From an uncultured Clostridia bacterium (GTDB taxonomy: Bacteria > Bacillota > Clostridia > TANB77 > CAG-508), in the NCBI GenBank assembly GCA_934167495.1, contig CAKPKP010000019.1, positions 1 through 26,078 on the forward strand: 26,078 nt of DNA. The letters run 5' to 3'. Positions 15,284-22,047 of this stretch are shown here, piece by piece. Under the pieces are notes generated by a model, which was given only the letters and a program-made list of their open reading frames with translations, searched no databases and was not told where the DNA came from. The translations under genes and the position numbers were made by a program. Within the stretch, counting starts at the first letter, position 1; each line of letters begins with the position of its first letter.

Positions 15284-15646
15284 CTATTTTTCTTCTCTTA
15301 TATGCATTAATGCTATTTTCATGATCTTCTCTATATGTTCATCTTCTAGACTATAAAATACTTGCTTACCATCTCTTCTATATTTTACTAGTTTTGCAGC
15401 TCTTAGTAATTGTAATTGATGTGATACTGTTGATTGATTTAAATTTAATATTTCGCATAAATCACACACGCATAACTCTGTATTTAAAATACTGCATATA
15501 ATTCTTATTCTTGTACTGTCTGAAAATAATTTAAATATATCTGCTAAATCCAATAATTCATCCTCTTGTATTTCAGACAAATTCGAATCTTTAATTTTAT
15601 TATAATGTATACACTTTTCTGAACAAATATTTTCTTCGTTTTCCAT
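15284..15646 (-). CDS. cadC: CadC-type metal-sensing ArsR-family repressor
   Basis: This 120-residue winged-helix protein of the ArsR/SmtB family has both metal sites of CadC. The N-terminal Cys-8 and Cys-12 with Cys-59 and Cys-61 (ELCVCDL) form the Cd/Pb/Zn sensing site. Asp-102, His-104, His-115 and Glu-118 form the structural zinc site. All are offset by exactly one residue from S. aureus CadC (7, 11, 58, 60; 101, 103, 114, 117). The DNA-recognition helix is NQSTVSHQLQLLRAAKLV. Metal binding should release it from the palindrome in front of its own gene and induce the ATPase that follows. Confidence 0.9.
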   Translation of the reverse strand: MENEENICSEKCIHYNKIKDSNLSEIQEDELLDLADIFKLFSDSTRIRIICSILNTELCVCDLCEILNLNQSTVSHQLQLLRAAKLVKYRRDGKQVFYSLEDEHIEKIMKIALMHIREEK

Positions 15647-15664
15647 ATTTTATTCTTCCTTTCT

Positions 15665-15690
15665 TATGAATATATGTTAATATATTCATA
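15665..15690. promoter_or_regulatory. Operator of the cad operon
   Basis: A perfect inverted repeat with 11-bp arms, TATGAATATAT / ATATATTCATA, and a 4-bp centre lies just downstream of the -10 box and upstream of the ribosome binding site. This is the kind of imperfect 12-2-12 palindrome with ATGAA/TTCAT arms bound by CadC/SmtB/CzrA repressors, so it is the likely binding site for the adjacent gene product. Confidence 0.8.
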
Positions 15691-15718
15691 TGTTACATCA
15701 AATGTTACTAATTGTCAA
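15690..15718 (-). promoter_or_regulatory. Sigma-A promoter of the cad operon
   Basis: A perfect TTGACA and a weaker TAACAT -10 are separated by 17 bp on the minus strand. The -10 box abuts the operator palindrome, so bound repressor would occlude the polymerase. Confidence 0.7.
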
Positions 15719-15798
15719 TAGTAAAATTTTACTTATTATATCTTTTAAGTAAGTATATATGTTAAAATCTGCCTTTTCAAATTTATGATATATGATAG

Positions 15799-15942
15799 GG
15801 AACAAAAGCGGACATTAATAACTTTTGCACTTATTAAAACATTTTGAAGTCCGCGTCTTTGTTCGTGTGCGAAATTTGCAAAGCAAATTTCTGTACAAAG
15901 TATTTATATTCTAGGAAGTTCAGAGAACTTTCCTATAATATA
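15799..15942 (+). repeat. Structured palindromic repeat, copy 2 (candidate ncRNA or mobile element)
   Basis: It has the same architecture as 4165-4306. P1 is GAACAAA (15800-15806) with TTTGTTC (15858-15864). P2 is GCGGAC with GTCCGC (15808-15813, 15849-15854), with an inner TTAATAA / TTATTAA stem. P3 is GAAATTTGC (15871-15879) with GCAAATTTC (15883-15891). P4 is 15905-15921 with 15925-15942, again with one bulged A and the same AGA loop. The P3-linker block is almost identical to copy 1, while P2 is unrelated in sequence and P1 and P4 carry compensatory changes. No gene lies immediately upstream on the plus strand and I see no convincing promoter, so here it may be a stand-alone unit. It fills most of the 385-nt gap between cadC and clpC. 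Confidence 0.75.
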
Positions 15943-16000
15943 AAAAAAGCCTACAATAAATATTTGCAATTTAATGCATTTATAATATTGTAAGCTTTTT
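15943..16000. terminator. Terminator of the mcsA-mcsB-clpC operon
   Basis: AAAAAGC / GCTTTTT and TACAATA / TATTGTA form a stem with one mismatch and a long AT-rich loop. It is followed by T-rich sequence on both strands, so it can act in either direction. It directly abuts the P4 end of repeat copy 2. Confidence 0.65.
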
Positions 16001-16031
16001 ATTATATAATGATTTAATTATTTTTATATAT

Positions 16032-18494
16032 TTAACTAACTAAACTTTTTGATGGTATAACTTTTACTTCATCATTATCTATTGTTATTTTTATTGTCTC
16101 TCCTGCACTTACTATTCCATCTAAAATTGATTCTGCAATTTTATCTTCTACAAAATTTTGAATAGCTCTTTTTAAAGGTCTTGCACCATATACAACATCA
16201 GTTCCTTTTTTTACAATAAACTCTTTCACCTCATCATCAAATTCAACATTTATTAATTGTTCTCTCATTCGTTTTTTAACATTAGTAAGCATTATTGCTA
16301 CAATTTGTTTTATTTCATCCTCAGTAAGTTTATGGAATACTATTGTTTCATCAATACGATTTAAAAATTCCGGTTTAAATTCTTTTTTTACTTCTGCCAT
16401 TACTTCTTTTTTTATGTTCTCGTATTGCACGCTTTCTTTATTATCTTCGCTATTAGTAAACCCTAATGTTTTTCTGTCTGAAATTAATCTAGCTCCTATA
16501 TTTGAAGTCATAATTATAACTGTATTTTTAAAGTTTACCATTCTACCTTTACTATCTGTTAATCTTCCATCATCTAGTATCTGCAATAATATATTCATTA
16601 CATCAGGATGTGCTTTTTCTATCTCGTCAAATAAAACAACTGAATATGGTTTCTTTCTAACTTTTTCTGCTAAACCTGTTGTTTCATCAAATCCTACATA
16701 CCCAGGAGGTGAACCAATCATTTTAGAAACCGAATGTCCTTCCATAAACTCAGACATATCTACTCTTATCATTGCATTTTCATCACCAAATAAGCTTTCA
16801 GCTAAAGCTTTTGTAAGTTCTGTCTTTCCAACACCTGTTGGTCCTAAAAATAAGAATGAACCTATTGGTCTTTTTGGGTCTTTTAATCCTACTCTGCTTC
16901 TTCTTATAGCTTTTGAAACTGCAGTTACCGCTTCATCTTGACCTACTATTCTCTCATGTATATTTTTCTCTAAATTCTTCAACTTTTCATTTTCTGTTTC
17001 ACTTATTTTTTGAAGTGGTATACCAGTCCAACCTGAAATAACAGTAGCTATATCTTCTTTAGTTATATTTATAACATTTTTACTAGTTTTATTTCTCCAC
17101 TTTTCCTTTTCTTTATCTAGCTTATTTTTTAATTTATTTACTTCATCTCTCAAATTTGCAGCTTTTTCAAAATCTTGTGATAATATTTTTTCTTCTTTCT
17201 CTTTGTCTAATTTTATAATTTCTTCTTCAATTTTCTTAATAGTTTCTGGTTCTGTATATGCTTTTAACCTTGCTTTTGAAGAAGCTTCATCAATTAAATC
17301 TATTGCTTTATCAGGCAAATATCTATCATTTATATATCTAACAGATAAATTAACAGCCGCTTCTATTGCTTCATCTGTTATTTTTACATTATGATGTGCT
17401 TCATATCTGTCTCTAACACCCTTTAAAATTTCTATACAATCTTCATCTGAAGGCTCTTCAACATTTATAGGTTGAAATCTTCTTTCTAAAGCACTATCTT
17501 TTTCTATATATTTTCTATACTCATTTAAAGTCGTTGCACCTACAACTTGTATATCTCCTCTTGCTAATAAAGGTTTTAAAATGTTAGCAGCATCTATAGC
17601 ACCTTCCGCTGAACCTGCTCCAACTATTGTATGGATTTCATCTATAAATAAAATAACATCTCCTGCTTTTTTAGCTTCATTTAAAGATTTTTTTATTCTT
17701 TCCTCAAAATCGCCTCTATATTTTGCTCCTGCTACCATTGATGTAATATCAACACTTACAACTCTTTTATTTTTTAAAACTTCTGGTACTTCTCCTAAAT
17801 TTATTTTTTGAGCTAAACCTTCAACAACTGCTGTTTTTCCAACACCAGGTTCACCAATTAAGCAAGGATTATTTTTTGTTCTTCTAGATAAAATTTCAAT
17901 AACTCTTTGAGTTTCATTATTTCTTCCTATAACCGGATCTAACTTACCAGCCTGAGCTATTTTAGTTAAATCAATTCCGAATTGATTTAATGTTGGTGTA
18001 GAATTATAACTATTATCACTACGAGATTTAGAATTGTTACTTTCTTGAGTTACCATTTCGTATTCGCTTAAAATTTTTATTATCTCATTATATAACTTTT
18101 GAGGATTTATATTTAAATCCATTAAAATTCTAACAGCAATACTATCTGTTTCATGCATAATTCCCATTAATAAGTGTTCTGTTCCTATAAAATCTGAACT
18201 TAACTTTCTAGCTTCCATAAAAGCATTTTCAATTACTCTTTTAGTTCTTGGAGTAAAACCAATTGTCATATTAATTTCTTTTGGTTCTTTTCCTATTAAT
18301 TCTTCTATTTTTTCTAAAATATTATCAGCTGTTATATTCTGATTTTCTAGAACACGACATGCTACACCATTTCCTTCTCTTAATAATCCATATAAAATAT
18401 GTTCTGTGCCCACATAGCTATGTCCTAATTCTATAGCAATAGAATTAGCATATTCAATAGCTTTTTGTGCACTCCTTGTAAACTTATATGTCAT
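16032..18494 (-). CDS. clpC: ATP-dependent protease ATPase subunit ClpC
   Basis: The 820-residue protein has two Clp-N repeats (about 1-145), a first AAA+ domain with Walker A GEPGVGKT (214-221), a UVR-containing middle segment (EKAANLRDEVNKLKNKL), and a second AAA+ domain with Walker A GPTGVGKT. It is a hexameric unfoldase that feeds substrates to ClpP. The two Clp-N glutamates known in B. subtilis to dock phospho-arginine (Glu-32 and Glu-106) are kept here as Glu-31 and Glu-106 in GTEH motifs. It is cotranscribed with mcsA and mcsB (2-nt gap after mcsB). The retained phospho-arginine pockets contrast with the altered McsB next to it. Confidence 0.96.
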   Translation of the reverse strand: MTYKFTRSAQKAIEYANSIAIELGHSYVGTEHILYGLLREGNGVACRVLENQNITADNILEKIEELIGKEPKEINMTIGFTPRTKRVIENAFMEARKLSSDFIGTEHLLMGIMHETDSIAVRILMDLNINPQKLYNEIIKILSEYEMVTQESNNSKSRSDNSYNSTPTLNQFGIDLTKIAQAGKLDPVIGRNNETQRVIEILSRRTKNNPCLIGEPGVGKTAVVEGLAQKINLGEVPEVLKNKRVVSVDITSMVAGAKYRGDFEERIKKSLNEAKKAGDVILFIDEIHTIVGAGSAEGAIDAANILKPLLARGDIQVVGATTLNEYRKYIEKDSALERRFQPINVEEPSDEDCIEILKGVRDRYEAHHNVKITDEAIEAAVNLSVRYINDRYLPDKAIDLIDEASSKARLKAYTEPETIKKIEEEIIKLDKEKEEKILSQDFEKAANLRDEVNKLKNKLDKEKEKWRNKTSKNVINITKEDIATVISGWTGIPLQKISETENEKLKNLEKNIHERIVGQDEAVTAVSKAIRRSRVGLKDPKRPIGSFLFLGPTGVGKTELTKALAESLFGDENAMIRVDMSEFMEGHSVSKMIGSPPGYVGFDETTGLAEKVRKKPYSVVLFDEIEKAHPDVMNILLQILDDGRLTDSKGRMVNFKNTVIIMTSNIGARLISDRKTLGFTNSEDNKESVQYENIKKEVMAEVKKEFKPEFLNRIDETIVFHKLTEDEIKQIVAIMLTNVKKRMREQLINVEFDDEVKEFIVKKGTDVVYGARPLKRAIQNFVEDKIAESILDGIVSAGETIKITIDNDEVKVIPSKSLVS

Positions 18495-18496
18495 AT

Positions 18497-19519
18497 TTAT
18501 CTCCTTTCATTAATTATAAGCTTAATAACATTTGCCCTTTCTATGTCTTGATTATTTATTTCTATGTTTTTATTTAGAAATTCTTGCATATTTCCTATAT
18601 TAGTATATAGTTGCATTTCTAAAACTTGTTTATCTGTTATTTCTCTAATTATTCCCAAATCTACGCCTAATTTAACATCAGATATAAAATTTTTAAATTC
18701 TTCTATCGATATTTTTCTACAATTTGTAATTATACCATAGGCTCTATATACTCTATCTTCAAGTTCTATACTATTTTCAGCAAAATATTTTCTTGCCATT
18801 CTCTCTTGTTCTATTATTTTATTTACAATTATTTTTAAATTTTTTATACTGTTTTCCTCTGTTAAATTTATTGTTTGCTTTATAGAAATTTCAAAAATAT
18901 CTCCATCAATTTTTGTTGTTTCACCATATTCACCTCTTATATTTATTCCAAAAGTGTTTACAACATTTAGCACTTGATTTATATTATCTGTAATTGTTAA
19001 TACTGGTAAATGTAAAATTGCAGATGCCATACAACCAGTACCAACATCTTCTAAACTAGCTGTTAAAAATCCATATTTTTCATTAAATGCTATGTTTAAT
19101 CTTTCTGATATTTTTTTATCTATTTCCTTTGCCAAATTTAAAACACTTTCTAGTTCTAATCCACTACTAAAAACCTGAATTCTTATATGATCTTCATCAT
19201 TTATCGTTATACAAATATTTTCATCATCATTTATTGCAATAGCACCTATATCATTCTTTTCAATAGCAAATTCTTTACTTATTAAATGTTTTTCTATATA
19301 TACAAGCTTTTCTGTATTATTCATATCTTTTATTTTTTTTAAATGTAATCCATAACCTAAACTTGGCAATATATTTTCTATATCTTTAATAACTTTTAGA
19401 GAATCTTCTTTTGTTTGTTTTAAAACAAATGGAATATCTGCAATATTTCTGGCTAACCTTATTCTAACACTTTTAACTATATCAGAGTCTTTTCCAGTTT
19501 GTAAATACCAATTTATCAT
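18497..19519 (-). CDS. mcsB: McsB-family protein arginine kinase, divergent and possibly inactive
   Basis: The 340-residue protein is clearly McsB by length, order and motifs: VRIRLARNI, EKHLISKEFA, DEDHIRIQVF, ELEDRVYRAYGIITNCRKIS and DVKLGVDLGII. McsB phosphorylates arginine to mark proteins for ClpCP. The conserved block that reads SCPTNVGTGLRAS in B. subtilis is ASLEDVGTGCMAS here. The active-site Cys is Ser-155, and the ATP-phosphate-binding Arg is Met-164. The C-terminal RDxxRA phospho-arginine sensor reads QDIERA (Gln-324 for Arg). These changes argue for reduced or changed kinase activity while the fold is kept. It sits 16 nt after mcsA, as in other Firmicutes, and the reading frame is intact. 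Confidence 0.9.
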   Translation of the reverse strand: MINWYLQTGKDSDIVKSVRIRLARNIADIPFVLKQTKEDSLKVIKDIENILPSLGYGLHLKKIKDMNNTEKLVYIEKHLISKEFAIEKNDIGAIAINDDENICITINDEDHIRIQVFSSGLELESVLNLAKEIDKKISERLNIAFNEKYGFLTASLEDVGTGCMASAILHLPVLTITDNINQVLNVVNTFGINIRGEYGETTKIDGDIFEISIKQTINLTEENSIKNLKIIVNKIIEQERMARKYFAENSIELEDRVYRAYGIITNCRKISIEEFKNFISDVKLGVDLGIIREITDKQVLEMQLYTNIGNMQEFLNKNIEINNQDIERANVIKLIINERR

Positions 19520-19535
19520 TTATCCCTCCACTATT

Positions 19536-20051
19536 CTAGTTAATTTTAAAATTGTTATTTTCTAGTTTTTTTATTTTATCTCTAATTATAGCTGCTTCTT
19601 CATAATTTTCTTCTTTAATTAATTTTTCCAAGTTTGATTTTAAAGTTTCTATATCCATTTTTGAATCACTTTTTTTAACAAAAGTTTTTCCTACATATCT
19701 ATTACTTCCATGTAATTTATCTAGCACATAATCAATTTTGTCTGAAAAAACATTATAACAATTACTACAACCTAATTTTCCACTTCCTAGAAATTCTCCG
19801 TAAGTCATATTGCACTTATCACATTTTAATTGTTTTTGTCTATTTACTACTGGTAATACAACAGAATTATCATAATCATTTAAAAAGTTCTCAAAAAAAT
19901 TAGAAAAACTAAATGGTACACTAAAACTAAATTCATTTAAATTTAATTTATTACTACATTCATAACATAAATTCATTTCTTTTCTTATACCATTAACTAT
20001 TTGTGTATATCTAACACTCGCATTATTCTGACCACAATTATCACATAACAT
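19536..20051 (-). CDS. mcsA: McsA, zinc-finger activator of McsB with UVR domain
   Basis: The 171-residue protein has two four-cysteine zinc sites (Cys-3/6/29/32 and Cys-77/80/95/98) and a C-terminal UVR motif (about 134-167; LEKLIKEENYEEAAIIRDKIKKLE). In B. subtilis McsA binds and activates McsB and tunes CtsR and ClpC in the heat-stress response. It is the first gene of this operon; in most low-GC Gram-positives ctsR comes before it, but here the upstream space holds only a promoter region and the terminator of a pilin-like gene. The start ATG follows AAAGGAG by 8 nt. Confidence 0.93.
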   Translation of the reverse strand: MLCDNCGQNNASVRYTQIVNGIRKEMNLCYECSNKLNLNEFSFSVPFSFSNFFENFLNDYDNSVVLPVVNRQKQLKCDKCNMTYGEFLGSGKLGCSNCYNVFSDKIDYVLDKLHGSNRYVGKTFVKKSDSKMDIETLKSNLEKLIKEENYEEAAIIRDKIKKLENNNFKIN

Positions 20052-20124
20052 TTATAATCACTCCTTTATAAATATTATTTACCAGCAGTGTTTTAATATT
20101 CCTATATAATACAATAGAATCAAA

Positions 20125-20158
20125 AAACATTCAAATTTAATATTTGAATGTTTTTTAA
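20125..20158 (-). terminator. Terminator after the pseudopilin-like gene
   Basis: AAAAAACATTCAAAT pairs with ATTTGAATGTTTTTT around a short AT loop, followed by TTTTTT on the minus strand. It separates the pilin-like gene from the mcsA operon. The mcsA promoter must lie in the roughly 70 nt between this hairpin and the start codon; TTGATT about 17 bp before AATATT is only a weak candidate, and no CtsR-type GGTCAAA repeats are visible. Confidence 0.8.
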
Positions 20159-20235
20159 TAAATTTTACTATTTTTGGTAATATTAGCAGTTATATCTTTC
20201 ATTTGCTAATTATATTTATATTATTTTATTATTTT

Positions 20236-20751
20236 CTATTTTACTATATATTCATTCTTATCTTGTGTTACATTGTATTCATTAGAATAGTTTACTACAT
20301 AGTTTGTATTATATGATGTAGTTTTTCTAGTATCATTTGAATTTCTATTGTCAAATGATGTTAATGTAATATTCATCTTTAAAATATTTTTTCCATTCTC
20401 TGTAGCTTTTTCAAATTTTAATTCTTCAACATTATCACATAATAATATTTTAGTATCGTTTGATTGCTCAATAAAATATATCTTATTGGATTGCTTTTTA
20501 AATATATTCCCAGATGAAAATTCAACATAATCTGAATTTACTGAAACTATTTCATTTCCTGTTTTTTTTGTTTCTTCTAATAAATATAAATTAAGTTTAT
20601 TATATTCATAATCACTTGTAGTTTCAGCATCCATAGTTGTTATATCTTTATAAAAAAAGCTTGAAATATTAGCCACAACCGCTATTACAACTAAAAAAAC
20701 TGCTACATATACAACTAAGCTTAACATAGTTATACCTTTATTTGTTTTCAT
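20236..20751 (-). CDS. Pseudopilin-like protein with type IV prepilin-type N-terminus
   Basis: The 171-residue protein begins MKTNKGITMLSLVVYVAVFLVVIAVV, a short basic leader, Gly, then a hydrophobic helix of about 20 residues, like type IV prepilins cut after Gly by a prepilin peptidase. The glutamate normally at position 5 of the mature helix is Ser here. The rest is a beta-rich soluble domain (YVEFSSGNIFKKQSNKIYFIEQ) resembling minor pseudopilins such as ComGF/GspJ-type proteins. No pilus ATPase, platform protein or peptidase lies nearby, so the partner machinery must be elsewhere if it exists. It has its own promoter and terminator. Confidence 0.6.
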   Translation of the reverse strand: MKTNKGITMLSLVVYVAVFLVVIAVVANISSFFYKDITTMDAETTSDYEYNKLNLYLLEETKKTGNEIVSVNSDYVEFSSGNIFKKQSNKIYFIEQSNDTKILLCDNVEELKFEKATENGKNILKMNITLTSFDNRNSNDTRKTTSYNTNYVVNYSNEYNVTQDKNEYIVK

Positions 20752-20784
20752 TTGTTTCCTCCTAATGAATAATAGTACATTATT

Positions 20785-20814
20785 ATTATAACATAACTAA
20801 TAGAAAATTTACAA
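20785..20814 (-). promoter_or_regulatory. Promoter of the pseudopilin-like gene
   Basis: TTGTAA, an 18-bp spacer and a perfect TATAAT lie on the minus strand, 34 nt before the start codon. The -35 box lies in the loop of the P4-like hairpin at 20797-20824, so a repeat remnant may have supplied part of this promoter. Confidence 0.55.
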
Positions 20815-20830
20815 TTCCTATTAGATAAAA
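20797..20830. repeat. Solo P4-like hairpin, remnant of the structured repeat family
   Basis: CTAATAG (20797-20803) pairs with CTATTAG (20818-20824). The right flank TTCCTATTAGATAAAAAA matches the right arm and flank of P4 in copy 1 (4295-4312), and it likewise abuts the T-tract of a minus-strand terminator. The P1-P3 part is absent. Confidence 0.45.
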
Positions 20831-20879
20831 AATACAGACATTTGCATAATATCATATTTAATGCAAATGTCTGTATTAA
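20829..20879 (-). terminator. Terminator after rplL
   Basis: A perfect 17-bp stem (20831-20847 with 20861-20877) has a 13-nt loop and is followed by TTTTTT on the minus strand. It ends the ribosomal protein operon after rplL, so rpoB is not cotranscribed. Confidence 0.9.
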
Positions 20880-20903
20880 GTTTTATACTCTTAAATGATC
20901 AAA

Positions 20904-21272
20904 TTATTGTAATTCAATAACTGCTCCAGCTTCAACAAATTTAGCTTTCATTTCTTCAGCTTCTGCTTTAGCTACGTTTTCTTTAACTGTTTTTGGAGCT
21001 CCGTCTACTAATTCTTTAGCTTCTTTTAATCCTAATCCTGTAACATCTCTTACAACTTTGATTACAGCTATTTTATTAGCTCCAGCTTCTTTTAATACAA
21101 CATTGAATTCTGATTTTTCAGCTGCTTCAGCTCCGGCAGCTGCTCCTGCAGCTGGTGCTGCAACTGCTGCTGCAGATACTCCATATTTTTCTTCAATTCC
21201 TTTAACTAATTCAGATAATTCGATAACTGTTAAGCTATCAATTTCTTCTAATAATTTTTCTATTTTTTCCAT
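20904..21272 (-). CDS. rplL: 50S ribosomal protein L7/L12
   Basis: The 122-residue protein has the usual layout: an N-terminal dimerisation helix pair (MEKIEKLLEEIDSLTVIELSELVKGIEEKYGV), an Ala-rich hinge (AAAVAAPAAGAAAGAEAAEKSE) and a C-terminal domain with NKIAVIKVVRDVTGLGLKEAKELVDGAPKTVKENV that contacts translation factors. It forms the multi-copy ribosomal stalk on L10. It follows rplJ, as expected, but is the last gene of the operon here; in most Firmicutes rpoB comes next. Confidence 0.97.
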   Translation of the reverse strand: MEKIEKLLEEIDSLTVIELSELVKGIEEKYGVSAAAVAAPAAGAAAGAEAAEKSEFNVVLKEAGANKIAVIKVVRDVTGLGLKEAKELVDGAPKTVKENVAKAEAEEMKAKFVEAGAVIELQ

Positions 21273-21338
21273 TTTTAAAATCCTTCCTTTTTAATAAATT
21301 TATTTTATGTTTTTATAGTCTACATTTGACTTTATTTA

Positions 21339-21839
21339 CTAAGCTTGTTCTTTTTGTATTTTTACTTGATCAAGTGCAACTGCAAGTTTTGAAATATTTC
21401 CAAGTAATGCACCAGCCAATTGAGCGATAAGAGTTTCTCTTGAAGGTAATTTTGCAAGAGTTATTAATTCCTCTGCTGATACAACTTTACCATCTATTAC
21501 TCCTACTTTGATTTTATAAAAATCATTATTTTTAGAATATTCATATATAGCTTTTGCTGCTCCTAAGTAATCTTCTTTACCTATAACAACTGCTGTAGGT
21601 CCTTCTAGGAATTCATCAATACCTTCTATATTGCAATCTGCTAAAGCTCTTCTTACTATGTTATTTTTTATAACACTATATTCAGCATCTATTCCTCTTA
21701 ATTTTTTTCTTAATTCAGTAACATCAGCTACATTTATTCCTCTGTAATCTGCTAAAAGTATTAATTTAGCACTTTTGAATTTTTCTGCTAATTTTTTTAC
21801 TTCTTCTTCTTTTTGTTTTAGTATAACTTCACTAGCCAA
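21339..21839 (-). CDS. rplJ: 50S ribosomal protein L10
   Basis: The 166-residue protein matches L10, with KFKSAKLILLADYRGINVADVTELRKKLR at the N-terminal RNA-binding domain and the C-terminal helix that holds L7/L12 dimers. It starts at TTG, 6 nt after a strong GGAGGTG site; no ATG or GTG in the right place competes with it. Free L10-L7/L12 complex normally represses its own mRNA by binding the leader, which is present upstream (21940-22037). Confidence 0.96.
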   Translation of the reverse strand: MASEVILKQKEEEVKKLAEKFKSAKLILLADYRGINVADVTELRKKLRGIDAEYSVIKNNIVRRALADCNIEGIDEFLEGPTAVVIGKEDYLGAAKAIYEYSKNNDFYKIKVGVIDGKVVSAEELITLAKLPSRETLIAQLAGALLGNISKLAVALDQVKIQKEQA

Positions 21840-21939
21840 TTATTTCACCTCCATATTTAAATATATATCACAAATGCTTCGCATTTTAATGAATCTTATT
21901 TTATAGTAACATGTTTTTTTATAACAAATTTAATATCAT

Positions 21940-22037
21940 AAAAAACCAAGCTTACATTCCTATCCGAGAACATAAGCTTGGTTTATCCGCACAATATGCC
22001 TCGGTAGGACTTATATATGCCTACTGTCTTTGGCTAA
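21940..22037 (-). promoter_or_regulatory. Ribosomal protein L10 leader with attenuator
   Basis: On the minus strand the leader has the L10-binding segment AGCCAAAGACAGTAGGCAT...AAGTCCTACCGAGG, which is characteristic of rplJ leaders. Next comes an intrinsic terminator: TAAGCTTGGTTT pairs with AAACCAAGCTTA (21943-21954 with 21973-21984), followed by TTTTTTA. The loop of that terminator contains CTCGGATAGG (21959-21968), which can pair with CCTACCGAGG (21999-22008) with one bulge. So two exclusive folds exist: L10 bound with the terminator formed, or an antiterminator. Excess L10 should therefore stop transcription before rplJ-rplL. Confidence 0.88.
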
Positions 22038-22047
22038 ATATATTAAA

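Noticed and set aside
15712..15768. Possible plus-strand promoter for repeat copy 2 (TTGTCA with ATTATA, or TAAAAT at 15763)
   Set aside because: The -10 match is poor for the first and the -35 match is poor for the second, and TTGTCA is partly just the complement of the cad promoter region.
16414..16941. Plus-strand open frame of 175 codons opposite clpC
   Set aside because: It is a reversed reading of a strongly conserved ClpC region, and there is no independent support.
20052..20125. CtsR operator before mcsA
   Set aside because: No pair of GGTCAAA-like heptads was found on either strand in this gap.
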